Origin: an uncultured Oscillibacter sp.
Lineage (GTDB): Bacteria > Bacillota_A > Clostridia > Oscillospirales > Oscillospiraceae
Direction: 5' to 3'
Assembly: GCA_951800675.1 (NCBI GenBank)
Contig: CATOKC010000042.1
Coordinates: 1-24,740 of the forward strand
DNA: 24,740 nt
Below are positions 1 to 7,722 of this stretch, one piece after another. The position numbers were made by a program, and so were the translations under genes. The notes beneath the pieces were generated by a model that was given only the letters and a program-made list of their open reading frames with translations, was not told the DNA's origin and searched no databases. Position 1 is the first letter of the stretch; every line of letters starts with the position of its first letter.

Positions 1-536
1 TGGCAGAAGTTGTTGGACTCCTTAGGGGGCAGGACCTCCCGGAGCTGCTTTTCCACCTGGAGGGGGTCCTTTGACCCGTCGGTCATCCCCAACCGGCCGG
101 TAATGCGGATACAGTGCGTGTCACAAACATAGGCGGGCTGGCCGTAAATATCACCAAGGATCAAATTTGCCGTTTTACGGCCCACGCCAGGGAGGCTGAT
201 CAGCTCCTCCATGTCGCCAGGAACCTTTCCGCCAAACTCGCTCAGCAGCCGCTGGGCGCAGAGCACCATGTCCTTGGCCTTCCCGTTGTAAAAGCCGCAG
301 GAGTGTATGTACTCCCCCACCTCCTTGGGGTCCGCCTCCGCAAAACTCTCCAGAGTGGGAAAGCGGGCATAGAGGGCGGGAGTCACCTGGTTCACTCTCG
401 CATCCGTGCACTGGGCGGAAAGCCGCACGGCGAAAAGAAGCTCGTAGTCCTTTTCATACCGCAAAGAGCACAGCCCTTCGGGATAGATGTCCTTTAAGGT
501 CTCAATAATACGCTTTACGGCGGCTTTCGATTTCAT
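1..536 (-). CDS. nth: Endonuclease III, 3' end cut by the window
   Basis: Base-excision-repair DNA glycosylase/AP lyase that removes oxidised pyrimidines. I translated the minus strand from ATG 536-534, which is preceded by GGGAGGGAA. The helix-hairpin-helix reads LPGVGRKTAN with the catalytic lysine at residue 121, and the catalytic aspartate is D139 in VCDTH, matching K120/D138 of the E. coli enzyme. About 178 codons are present. The C-terminal part, where the family carries the four cysteines of its [4Fe-4S] cluster, lies outside the window, so cluster retention cannot be judged. The gene lies 43 bp after recN in the same direction. That gap is extremely AT-rich (TATAAAATATACTATAAAA on the minus strand) and may hold a promoter, but I found no well-spaced -35 element. 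Confidence 0.93.
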   Translation of the reverse strand, partial: MKSKAAVKRIIETLKDIYPEGLCSLRYEKDYELLFAVRLSAQCTDARVNQVTPALYARFPTLESFAEADPKEVGEYIHSCGFYNGKAKDMVLCAQRLLSEFGGKVPGDMEELISLPGVGRKTANLILGDIYGQPAYVCDTHCIRITGRLGMTDGSKDPLQVEKQLREVLPPKESNNFC

Positions 537-579
537 AACATTCCCTCCCGCAGTTTTATAAAATCTTTTATAGTATATT

Positions 580-2262
580 TTATAATCCAGTTCGATAAGC
601 TTCCGCCGCATCCAGCAGCTCCCCAGCGCTGGCAAGCAAAGCATCCGTCACCTTAGCGCCTCCGGTAATCCGGGCCAGCTCCGCCTTCCGGCGCTCCCGG
701 TCCAAGAGGACTACATGGGTATAAGTCCGGCCCTTGGCCTCCCCCTTCTCCACAGAAAAGTGAACGTCCGCCATGGCAGCCAATTGGGGCAGGTGGGTAA
801 CACAGAGAACCTGTTTCCTCCGGCTGACCTGGGCCAGCTTCTCCGCCACCTTCTGGGCCGCCCGGCCAGAGACGCCGGTATCCACCTCATCAAATACCAA
901 CGTGCCCACAGCCTCCTGCTCCGCCAGAACGTTTTTCAAAGCTAGCATAATCCGGGCCAGCTCGCCGCCGGAGGCAATTTTGGCAATGGGCTTCAAATCC
1001 TCCCCGGCGTTGGCGGACATCAAAAAGCGGACCACGTCGCAGCCATCGGGGCCGGGGACCTTTTCCGCAAAGTCAATGGCAAACCGGACCCGGTTCATAT
1101 CCAGATCTCGAAGCTCCTTTTGAATACGGGCCTCCAGAGCCGCCGCCGCCTGCTTCCGGGCTTTTGTCAGGGCCGCCCCTGCCGTCTGGACAGCCTTTTC
1201 CGCCTTGCCCAGCTTTTTCTCCAGAAGAAGCAGCGTGTCGTCCGCTGTCTCAATGGCATCCAGCTCCGCCCGGCGCTGGTCCAAATAGGCCAGCATCTCC
1301 TCCACAGTGGCCCCGTATTTCTTTTTCAGCCGATAGAGCTGGTCCGCCCGGCTCTCCGCCGCATCCAGTTCCTCCGGGGAGAAGTCGAAGGCCCCCCGCA
1401 GGTCTCGGATGGTTTCCGCTAAATCATAGGCTTCGCTCCGCAGGGCACCCAGGCGCTTGTACGCCTCCCCCAGCTCCTCGTCCAGGTTCCGCACAAGGGA
1501 CAGAGCCTCCTCCGCATCCCGGAGCTGGTTCACCGCTCCGGCGCTTTCGTCGTCGCCGGAGAGGCAGTAGTCCGCGCCGGACAGGGCGGAGAGGTATTTC
1601 TCGCCATTGCGCAGAAGGTTCCGCCGCGCCTCCAGCTCTTCCTCTTCACCAGGGCGGAGCTCCGCCCGCTCCAGCTCGCCAATCTGAAAGCGGAGACTGT
1701 CCACCCGCCGCGCCTTCTCCGCCTCGTCCATCTGGAGGGCCCTGATCTGCTCCCGGAGGTCCGAGAGGACCGTGTAAGCCTTTTGGTAGGCTCCCAAGGG
1801 CTCCTCTGTCCTGCCGAAACGGTCCAGATAGGCCCCATGAAGCTCCTCGTCCAGGAGCTGGGTTCCATCGTGCTGGCCGTGAATGTTTAAAAGCTCACCG
1901 CCAATTTGCCGGAGCTGGGCTACGGTAATGGGACGGCCATTGACCCGGCAGGCGTTTTTGCCTTCGCCGGAGATTTCCCGCTGGAGGAGCAGATTCCCGT
2001 CCTCATCAGGCGCCAGTCCGTTTTCCTGGAGACCCGGCAAATCCGCCGGAACGGCGGAGAATTCCGCACTGACAAACGCCTTCGCAGCTCCGGTGCGAAT
2101 CAAATCCCGAGAGGTCCTGCCTCCAAGAACAGCTCCCATGGCGTCGATGACGATGGACTTGCCCGCACCGGTTTCGCCGGTGAGGGCGTTGAACCCCGGG
2201 CAGAACTGAATATCCGCTTCCTCGATAACCGCAATATTTTCAATGTGCAGAAGCTCCAGCAT
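580..2262 (-). CDS. recN: DNA repair ATPase RecN
   Basis: SMC-like ATPase acting early in double-strand-break repair. The protein is 560 aa, close to the family length (about 553-576). The Walker A motif GETGAGKS is at residues 29-36. A central coiled-coil-rich region follows, then a C-terminal Walker B of the form LVFDEVDTGVSG and a conserved THLPQ. I chose ATG 2262 because the protein then begins MLELLHIENIAVIEE, the usual RecN start. ATGGAGGAAGGG just upstream serves as the ribosome binding site. A longer frame reaching 2325 has no such support. It is the last gene of the argR side of the OLE cluster but is separated from argR by 169 bp containing three hairpins, so it may be partly uncoupled from it. 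Confidence 0.96.
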   Translation of the reverse strand: MLELLHIENIAVIEEADIQFCPGFNALTGETGAGKSIVIDAMGAVLGGRTSRDLIRTGAAKAFVSAEFSAVPADLPGLQENGLAPDEDGNLLLQREISGEGKNACRVNGRPITVAQLRQIGGELLNIHGQHDGTQLLDEELHGAYLDRFGRTEEPLGAYQKAYTVLSDLREQIRALQMDEAEKARRVDSLRFQIGELERAELRPGEEEELEARRNLLRNGEKYLSALSGADYCLSGDDESAGAVNQLRDAEEALSLVRNLDEELGEAYKRLGALRSEAYDLAETIRDLRGAFDFSPEELDAAESRADQLYRLKKKYGATVEEMLAYLDQRRAELDAIETADDTLLLLEKKLGKAEKAVQTAGAALTKARKQAAAALEARIQKELRDLDMNRVRFAIDFAEKVPGPDGCDVVRFLMSANAGEDLKPIAKIASGGELARIMLALKNVLAEQEAVGTLVFDEVDTGVSGRAAQKVAEKLAQVSRRKQVLCVTHLPQLAAMADVHFSVEKGEAKGRTYTHVVLLDRERRKAELARITGGAKVTDALLASAGELLDAAEAYRTGL

Positions 2263-2332
2263 GGCGGTCCCTTCCTCCATTTTAAACTCGTTTTTGTGCC
2301 AACATGTGGGCCGCAAAAATTTCAATACTCCA

Positions 2333-2350
2333 GCCGCCTTGGGTGGCGGC
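2333..2350 (-). other. Hairpin in the argR-recN spacer
   Basis: A perfect 6-bp stem, GCCGCC/GGCGGC, with a 6-nt loop. It lies about 70 bp upstream of the recN start, in the recN leader. The nearest T-run (ATTTTT) on the minus strand is more than ten bases downstream, so it is a poor intrinsic terminator. Confidence 0.4.
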
Positions 2351-2380
2351 GCAGTCCGCAGACGGGCAGAGAGAAATTGA

Positions 2381-2400
2381 AAGGGGGACGAAGCCCCCTC
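2381..2400 (-). terminator. Possible weak terminator between argR and recN
   Basis: On the minus strand AGGGGG and CCCCCT form a 6-bp GC stem, extendable by a G-T pair, around a CTTCGT loop. It is followed by TTTCAATTTC, a broken T-tract. It could attenuate read-through from argR into recN. The T-tract is too poor to call a strong terminator. Confidence 0.45.
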
Positions 2401-2410
2401 TTTAAACCCA

Positions 2411-2432
2411 GCGTCTGTTTTTAAACAGGCGC
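2411..2432 (-). other. Stop-adjacent hairpin after argR
   Basis: GCGCCTGTTT and AAACAGACGC form about ten base pairs with one C-A mismatch, closing on a two-base AA that would open to a slightly larger loop in reality. It starts inside the argR stop codon. It may mark the 3' end of the argR message or protect it from decay. No T-run follows directly. Confidence 0.4.
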
Positions 2433-2881
2433 TAGAGCATGTCCTTAATTTCCTGGCAAAGCAGCTCCGCCGCCTCGGTGTTCCGCATCACCAGCAGCGC
2501 CGTGTCATCCCCTGCCAGGGAGCCCACGATGTCATTCATATCCATATTGTCCAGCGCGGAGCAGGCCCCATTGGCCAGCCCCGGCATGGTTTTCACCACC
2601 ACAATGTTTTGCGCGTAGTCGATGCTAACAATGCACTCCCGGAAGATGGTCCGCAGCTTCGCCGCCACATTCAGCGTCGTCCGGTTGCCGGAAACAGCGT
2701 ACTTATAGACCCCTTGGCCCACCGGCTCCTTCATGAGGTGGAGCTGCTTGATGTCCCGGGAAATGGTGGCCTGGGTACACTGGAAGCCCCGGGCTTGGAG
2801 GCGGGTCAGCAGCTGCTCCTGGGTCTCGATGTTTTCCTGCGCGATAATCTCCAGAATCATGGCCTGCCTGTCATTTTTCAT
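2432..2881 (-). CDS. argR: Arginine repressor ArgR/AhrC
   Basis: Arginine-responsive hexameric regulator of arginine metabolism, 149 aa (family about 150). The N-terminal winged helix-turn-helix includes TQATISRDIKQL at about residues 36-47, with the conserved SR pair used for operator contact. The C-terminal oligomerisation and arginine-binding domain carries GSLAGDDTALLV, the family GTxAGDDT motif whose aspartates bind arginine. The start is ATG 2881, overlapping the nadK stop by four bases (ATGA), with GGGAGG about nine bases upstream. The overlap implies translational coupling with nadK. In OLE-type clusters argR sits just before recN, as it does here. Confidence 0.95.
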   Translation of the reverse strand: MKNDRQAMILEIIAQENIETQEQLLTRLQARGFQCTQATISRDIKQLHLMKEPVGQGVYKYAVSGNRTTLNVAAKLRTIFRECIVSIDYAQNIVVVKTMPGLANGACSALDNMDMNDIVGSLAGDDTALLVMRNTEAAELLCQEIKDML

Positions 2882-3756
2882 ATCTCCATCCCTCCCGGAA
2901 GCATTTTTTGCGCGAAAATTTCACAGAAGCTCCGCTCCGTCAGCCGCGCCAAGCGGGTCACATACCGGGAGCGGCGGATTTGAATCTTATCGTCCGCCCG
3001 CAGGGCAAAGGCCCGGCTCTCATCTACAAAAAGGTACACCGGCTTCCGCCCGTTCCGCTCCAGCTCCACCGTCAGCGTATGCTCCGGACTGAGAACGTAG
3101 GAGGAGAAGCGCATGTTGTGGATGCAGATGGGGCAGACCACCATGGTCTGGGCCACCGGCTCTACCACCGGCCCTCCGGCGGAGAGAGAATAGGCTGTGG
3201 ACCCCGTAGGCGTGGCGACGATCACGCCGTCCCCGGCGATGTCTGCCAGATGCCGCCCATCGGAGGAAATCTTCAAGTGAATGACATGGGAGATGGGGCC
3301 CTCCCGGATAACGGCCTCGTTCAGCCCCAGATTCGTGTAAATCTGCCGCCCCTCCCGAAAAACGGACACGTCCAGCATCATCCGCTGCTCCATCTCAAAC
3401 TGCCAGTCCTTGAGCTTGTGGAGCTGCTCCAGTTCAGACGCCTCCAACTCGGCGACAAACCCCAGTCCTCCCATGTTCACGCCCAATACCGGCATCTTGT
3501 GGAGGGCTGCCAGCTTAGCCAAATGCAGAATTGTCCCATCCCCGCCGAAGGTAATCAGCAGGTCTGCCCCCCGGAGCTCCTGGGGCAGGGGCAGCACATC
3601 GTAATCCGCAAAAGCCCCTTCCTTTCGGTCCCGGAAGGGAGAGCAGACCACCGTCTGGAAGCCCATGCCCCGCAGGATGGCCTCCGCCGCCCGGGTGGTT
3701 TTCATGCCCTGATCCCGGTTGGGGTTGGGGCAGAGAATGATTTTTTTCGGGTTCAT
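2878..3756 (-). CDS. nadK: NAD kinase
   Basis: ATP-dependent (or polyphosphate-dependent) NAD kinase that makes NADP, 292 aa, cytosolic. GGDGT at residues 71-75 is the nucleotide-binding and catalytic motif. LNEAVIREG follows at about 145-153, and a glycine-rich segment GDGVIVATPTGSTAYS at 175-190 is the second family signature. The start is ATG 3756, which overlaps the tlyA stop (ATGA), and the stop overlaps argR, so tlyA-nadK-argR are tightly coupled. In Bacillus-type OLE clusters, as I recall them, argR follows tlyA directly. The interposed nadK is the common clostridial arrangement. Confidence 0.96.
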   Translation of the reverse strand: MNPKKIILCPNPNRDQGMKTTRAAEAILRGMGFQTVVCSPFRDRKEGAFADYDVLPLPQELRGADLLITFGGDGTILHLAKLAALHKMPVLGVNMGGLGFVAELEASELEQLHKLKDWQFEMEQRMMLDVSVFREGRQIYTNLGLNEAVIREGPISHVIHLKISSDGRHLADIAGDGVIVATPTGSTAYSLSAGGPVVEPVAQTMVVCPICIHNMRFSSYVLSPEHTLTVELERNGRKPVYLFVDESRAFALRADDKIQIRRSRYVTRLARLTERSFCEIFAQKMLPGGMEI

Positions 3757-4580
3757 CCGTCGTCCTCCCCCTCTCCGTGTTCCTTCAAGCAGCGATGGGA
3801 TTCCTCCACCAGGGCCTTCAAATCAAAGGGCTCCGCTGCTCCGACGCCTTTTTGCAGAAAACCCAAATACTCAATGTTCCCCTCCGGGCCCCGGATGGGA
3901 GAATAGGTCAGGCCCCGCACCATCAGCCCCGCCTCTCCGGCGTGGTCCAAATACCGCTCCAGCACCTCCAGGTGGACGGCGGGGTCCCGGACCACGCCCT
4001 TCTTTCCCACCTTTTCCCGGCCCGCCTCAAACTGGGGCTTCACCAATGAGACCGCCTGTCCCCCCTCCGCCAGCAGAGCCGCCAGGGGGGGCAGAATCAA
4101 TTTCAGGGAAATAAAGCTCACGTCCACCGAGGCGAAGGCCAGCTCCTCCGGCACCTGCTCCCGGCTGAGATACCGGGCGTTGGTCCGCTCCAGGCAGACC
4201 ACCCGGGGGTCGCTTCGCAGCTTCCAGGCCAATTGGCCCCGGCCCACATCCACGGCGTAGACCTTGGCCGCGCCGTTTTGGAGCATACAGTCCGTGAAGC
4301 CCCCGGTGGAGGCTCCAATGTCGGCGCAGACGGTTCCCTCCAAACGGATAGGGAACGCCCTCATGGCCTTTTCCAGCTTCAGCCCGCCACGACTGACGTA
4401 AGGGAGCTTGTCCCCCCGGACTTCCACAGCGGCGGCGGCGGGGACCGCCATGCCGGGCTTATCCGCTTTCCGGCCATCCACATACACCACGCCGCTCATG
4501 ATGACGGCCTGGGCCCGCTGGCGGCTCTCCTCCAAACCCCGCTCCACTAGAAGCAGGTCCAATCTCATTTTATCGCTCAT
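3753..4580 (-). CDS. tlyA: TlyA-type rRNA 2'-O-methyltransferase (YqxC)
   Basis: S4-domain plus FtsJ-like SAM methyltransferase; TlyA homologues methylate 16S and 23S rRNA ribose positions. The 275-aa protein has an N-terminal S4 RNA-binding domain (about 5-65, RLDLLLVERGLEESRQRAQ), a SAM-binding loop ADIGASTGGFTD at 86-97 and KPQFE at 181-185. I chose ATG 4580 (MSDKMRLD) because GGAGGAGG lies at suitable spacing. A longer frame to 4628 only reads the dxs 3' end. The start overlaps the end of dxs by 11 bases. The second ATG at 4568 is possible but badly spaced. The rRNA-modification role is known for the family; haemolysin annotations of TlyA are probably secondary. Confidence 0.94.
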   Translation of the reverse strand: MSDKMRLDLLLVERGLEESRQRAQAVIMSGVVYVDGRKADKPGMAVPAAAAVEVRGDKLPYVSRGGLKLEKAMRAFPIRLEGTVCADIGASTGGFTDCMLQNGAAKVYAVDVGRGQLAWKLRSDPRVVCLERTNARYLSREQVPEELAFASVDVSFISLKLILPPLAALLAEGGQAVSLVKPQFEAGREKVGKKGVVRDPAVHLEVLERYLDHAGEAGLMVRGLTYSPIRGPEGNIEYLGFLQKGVGAAEPFDLKALVEESHRCLKEHGEGEDDG

Positions 4581-6426
4581 GGCACGCCTCCTCCACCGCC
4601 GCGGCCACGGCGGCGGCGTCCAGGCCAAACCGTTCCTCCAGCTGAGGGACGCTGCCCTCCGGCGCGAAGGTCCGGCCCAGGTTTTTCAAAATCAGCTTTT
4701 GCGGGGCCCGGCCCTCCCCCGCCAGGATGGCGGTAATACGCTGACCCACGCAACCTACGCCGAAGCAGTCCTCCAGCACCAATAGGATGTCCGTTTCCTG
4801 GAAAAAATCCGCCAGCAGCGCCCCGTCCAGGGGTGCGATCTGGTTCAGCTTCAAAACCTCCGCCTGAATTCCCCTGCTCTCCAGCAGCGCCGCCGCCGTC
4901 AGCGCCTGGTTCACCAGCACGCCATAGGCCAAAATGGTCACGTCCCGCCCCGCCCGGAGGCGGACCAGAGGCCTGTCCGATGCGTCGTCCCGGTAAGTCC
5001 CCTCTCCCCCCCTGGGGTAGCGGACCGCCACAGGGCCGGACAGCGAGAAGAGAGCGGTTTTCAGCATATGCCGCAATTCGGCAAAGCTGGCGGGACAAAG
5101 GACGGTATAGCCCGGCAGGACCGGGAGGAACAGCGCGTCGAAACAACCGTGGTGGGTCTCGCCGTCGGCCCCCACCAGACCTGCCCGGTCCACGCCCAGG
5201 ACCACATGGAGCTTCTCCAGGGCCACGTCGTGAATGAGCATGTCATAGCCCCGCTGCAAGAAGGTGGAATACACGGCAAATACCGGCAGCAGGCCCTGTG
5301 CCGCCATGCCCGCCGCCATGGAAACGCCGTGTCCCTCGGCGATGCCTACGTCGAAAAAGCGGTCCGGAAAGGTCTTGGCAAAGCCAGAGAGGCCGGTGCC
5401 GTCGGCCATGGCGGCGGTGACGGCGCAAACCCGGGCGTCCTCCCGGGCGAAGTCCGCCAGAGCCTTGCCAAAAACGGAGGAAAAGCTGTCCCCCCCCGCC
5501 GTTTTCAAAAGGCCGGTCTCGGGGTCAAAGGGGCCCACGCCGTGGTACATGTCTGGATTCCGCTCGGCAAAGGCACAGCCCCTGCCCTTGACGGTGTTCA
5601 CATGGACCACCACGGGGCAGTCCAGCTCCCGGGCCCAATTCAGGGTATCGCAGAGCCGAGGCAGATCGTGACCGTCTACCGGACCCAGGTAGGTAAAGCC
5701 CATATCCTCGAAGAGGGTACTCCCGGGAAAGAGGCTTCGCTTCAAGGAGCTCTTTACCCGGTGGTTGAAGCGATAAAGGGGATTTTTCATGGGACGGGGC
5801 CCAAAGAGGCTCCGATACCACTTTTTGAAATGGTAATACCCAGGCCGGGAGCGAAGCCGAGCCAAATGGGAGGGCATGGCTCCCACGTTGGGGTTGATGG
5901 ACATGCCGTTGTCGTTCAAAATGACAATCAAGGGCTCTCCAGAGGCCCCGGCGTTGTTCAGCCCCTCGTAAGCCAGCCCCCCGGTGAGGGCTCCGTCTCC
6001 AATGAGGGCCAGGACCCGGTAATCCTCTCCCCGCAGGGTCCGGGCCCGGGCCATGCCCAAAGCCACGGAAACGGAGTTGGAGGCGTGCCCGGCGATGAAG
6101 GCGTCGTGGACACTCTCCCGGGGCTTGGGGAAGCCGGAGAGGCCGTCCAGCTGGCGGAGGGTAGCGAACTGCTCCCAGCGGCCTGTTAACATTTTATGGA
6201 CATAGCTCTGGTGGCCCACGTCAAAGACCAGCCGGTCCCGCTCCGTGTCAAAAACCCGGTGAATGGCCACCGTCAGCTCCACCGCCCCTAGATTGGAGGC
6301 CAGGTGTCCCCCGGTCTTAGAGACGCTCTTTACAAGAAACTCCCTCAGCTCCTGGCAGAGCTGGGGGAGCTGGCCCTCCGGCAGCGCCCGGACGTCGGCG
6401 GGAGAGTGGATGGAATCCAAAAGCAT
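4570..6426 (-). CDS. dxs: 1-deoxy-D-xylulose-5-phosphate synthase
   Basis: Thiamine-diphosphate enzyme that condenses pyruvate and glyceraldehyde 3-phosphate, the first step of the MEP isoprenoid pathway. The protein is 618 aa, the normal length. GDGALTGG at 143-150 with the following N starts the ThDP/metal motif. DGHDL is at 251-255. The general acid/base glutamate is E364 in FDVGIAEGHG, and the transketolase-like motif GADGETHHG follows. The usual form of the E364 motif is AEQHAV, so the Gly-His-Gly after the glutamate is a variant. ATG 6426 was chosen for AGAGGAGAAGCT just upstream; a longer reading to 6474 runs back into the preceding gene. It starts 11 bp after the oapA-like gene, as in known OLE clusters. 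Confidence 0.97.
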   Translation of the reverse strand: MLLDSIHSPADVRALPEGQLPQLCQELREFLVKSVSKTGGHLASNLGAVELTVAIHRVFDTERDRLVFDVGHQSYVHKMLTGRWEQFATLRQLDGLSGFPKPRESVHDAFIAGHASNSVSVALGMARARTLRGEDYRVLALIGDGALTGGLAYEGLNNAGASGEPLIVILNDNGMSINPNVGAMPSHLARLRSRPGYYHFKKWYRSLFGPRPMKNPLYRFNHRVKSSLKRSLFPGSTLFEDMGFTYLGPVDGHDLPRLCDTLNWARELDCPVVVHVNTVKGRGCAFAERNPDMYHGVGPFDPETGLLKTAGGDSFSSVFGKALADFAREDARVCAVTAAMADGTGLSGFAKTFPDRFFDVGIAEGHGVSMAAGMAAQGLLPVFAVYSTFLQRGYDMLIHDVALEKLHVVLGVDRAGLVGADGETHHGCFDALFLPVLPGYTVLCPASFAELRHMLKTALFSLSGPVAVRYPRGGEGTYRDDASDRPLVRLRAGRDVTILAYGVLVNQALTAAALLESRGIQAEVLKLNQIAPLDGALLADFFQETDILLVLEDCFGVGCVGQRITAILAGEGRAPQKLILKNLGRTFAPEGSVPQLEERFGLDAAAVAAAVEEACHER

Positions 6427-6437
6427 AGCTTCTCCTC

Positions 6438-6980
6438 TCAATGGTGGAACAGGTACAAAAACCGCCCGGCCCAATAGACCACCTGGGTGCTCTTTTTAAT
6501 GGCCACCGTCTTGCCCAGGGCCTTGCCGCCGATGGTCAGGCCGGAGACCAGGGCCGTGACGGCCACGGAAATCAGCACCGTCCGCAAATCCAGCGCCCGC
6601 TGGAGCTGGGTGACGATCACCGCCCCCGTGGCGCCGCTGACGATGCCACAGATGTCCCCCACCACGTCGTTGCAGACGCTGGAGACCCGCCCCGCGTTCC
6701 GCAGCAGCATCAGCGACTGCTTGGCCCCCTTCTCCTTGTGGGAGGCCATGGCGTGAAAGGGCTTGGGGTCCGCCGCCGTGACGGCCACGCCGATAATGTC
6801 GAATAAGATACCCAGCCCGATGAACAGCGCCAGCATCAAAAGAGCGGCGGTCACGCCCGCGCCCTCCAGCATCGACTCCGACGCCAGACTCAGCACGGCG
6901 GAGAGGACCACCGCCATCAAAAAGACCGTAAGGGCCCAACGATATGGGGAAGGGGCCTTTCCCTTCTGCTGTTTCTTCAA
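6438..6980 (-). CDS. oapA: OapA-like OLE-RNA-associated membrane protein
   Basis: Small 180-aa integral membrane protein between the large noncoding RNA and dxs. About four hydrophobic segments are visible: residues 15-32, 41-69, 106-124 and 132-150, with a fifth weaker one near 166-178. The N-terminus is basic (KKQQKGK). A conserved-looking loop, NDVVGDICG at 104-112, carries two acidic residues (D105, D109) beside a likely membrane segment. The sequence recalls the DUF21/CorB-type metal-transport membrane domain, without CBS domains. OapA of Halalkalibacterium halodurans is a DUF21-like membrane protein that binds OLE RNA. The identification here rests mainly on position, size and topology. 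The start is TTG 6980 after GGGAGG with 5-base spacing; no in-frame ATG fits. Confidence 0.82.
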   Translation of the reverse strand: MKKQQKGKAPSPYRWALTVFLMAVVLSAVLSLASESMLEGAGVTAALLMLALFIGLGILFDIIGVAVTAADPKPFHAMASHKEKGAKQSLMLLRNAGRVSSVCNDVVGDICGIVSGATGAVIVTQLQRALDLRTVLISVAVTALVSGLTIGGKALGKTVAIKKSTQVVYWAGRFLYLFHH

Positions 6981-7032
6981 AGGAACCTCCCGAAAGGACC
7001 GCCCATAGGGGACGGCCTCTTATGTTTTATAA

Positions 7033-7685
7033 GCTAAGCCGGCGGCGGCAGAAAAAGTAAATCTTACGGCTTAGGTACGGGTTGGATTTCCCCGGAACAC
7101 ACCTCTCGTTGCCGATGGAGGCGGTTTCCCGTTCGGCGCTCCGGCGCGGCGTTGCCTCTCCGCGCTACCCGATTGCCACTTAGTCCGCACTGCAATCCCT
7201 TTTCTGCCCCGTCAGGACAGCCTAGGTGATTTCCACCACAGTCTGTCCGCTTCTTTAGCCTCTTTTGCAAAACGGGTTTCAAAGGGCGATCGGAACGCCG
7301 CCCTGGCCGGGGCCGCCCTCCGTAGTTCCCTGATCCACCCGCCCCACTCAAGGCAGGCTACGGCTGCACACAGCGTTACGGCCCCGAAAGACCGATGCAC
7401 CGCATTGCAGGTTCACAATCTGTTTCGTACGCGGGCCGGAATTACCACAGTGGGAGTACGTCCGCGCACAAGAACAGGTCTCCACGGAAACAGGGTCGGA
7501 TAAACCATGCCATTGGAAAACGCCCTGAGTCCGCAAGCGTACCGAGTACGCTTCCCCCCAGCACCCACCCAAAACTGGGCGTATCAAGCAGGCACCACGG
7601 GTTTCATCGATGTGCCCTTCAGAGGATTTTTAGGCCCTCCCTAGGAAACGGCAGATCTGACTAGAATACTGCGCCGCCGCTTAGC
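7033..7685 (-). ncRNA. ole: OLE RNA (ornate, large, extremophilic RNA)
   Basis: This roughly 650-nt stretch between rluB and the oapA-like gene has no convincing gene. It is GC-rich and full of inverted repeats. Read on the minus strand, it begins just after a strong promoter. The 5' end GCTAAGCGGCGGCGCAG (7685-7669) pairs with the 3' segment CTGCCGCCGCCGGCTTAGC (7051-7033) apart from two extra bases, giving a closing helix. Internal stems include AAGCGTAC/GTACGCTT (7553-7535), AGGGCG/CGCCCT (7304-7283) and GGACAG/CTGTCC (7248-7215) enclosing GGTG/CACC. Length (known OLE about 600 nt), position upstream of oapA-dxs-tlyA-argR-recN and the paired ends all fit OLE RNA. In H. halodurans OLE forms a membrane ribonucleoprotein tied to ethanol, cold and Mg2+ stress. 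Boundaries are inferred; I could not run a covariance model. Confidence 0.85.
7034..7074 (-). other. Alternative 3' hairpin of the OLE RNA
   Basis: CTAAGCCG (7074-7067) is perfectly complementary to CGGCTTAG (7041-7034). This 8-bp stem would use the same 3' strand that closes the long-range helix with the RNA's 5' end, so the two pairings exclude each other. Seen directly in sequence; a switching role is inference. Confidence 0.5.
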
Positions 7686-7692
7686 GGAAATC

Positions 7693-7721
7693 AGTATAGC
7701 ATAGAAGGGGAAAATATGCAA
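7693..7721 (-). promoter_or_regulatory. Sigma-A promoter of OLE RNA
   Basis: On the minus strand TTGCAT (7721-7716), a 17-bp spacer and TATACT (7698-7693), with a TGC extended -10 directly before TATACT. Transcription would begin near 7686, where the paired 5' end of the RNA starts. It lies between the end of rluB and OLE, so the RNA and the genes behind it need not depend on read-through from rluB. Confidence 0.85.
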
Positions 7722-7722
7722 G

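Noticed and set aside
6977..7006. Nine-codon leader frame (ATG 7006 to TGA) overlapping the TTG start of the oapA-like gene
   Set aside because: It has no ribosome binding site, so coupling is possible but unsupported.
7064..7664. Several open frames of 60-95 codons inside the OLE interval on both strands
   Set aside because: None has a ribosome binding site with a plausible start, they overlap one another, and their translations are arginine/glycine/proline-rich like GC-shadow frames. The interval is better explained by structured RNA.
7033..7685. RNase P RNA, tmRNA or a group II intron as the identity of the structured RNA
   Set aside because: I saw no RNase P core motif, no tmRNA acceptor arm or tag frame, and no intron-encoded protein or domain V-like hairpin. 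The gene order points specifically to OLE.
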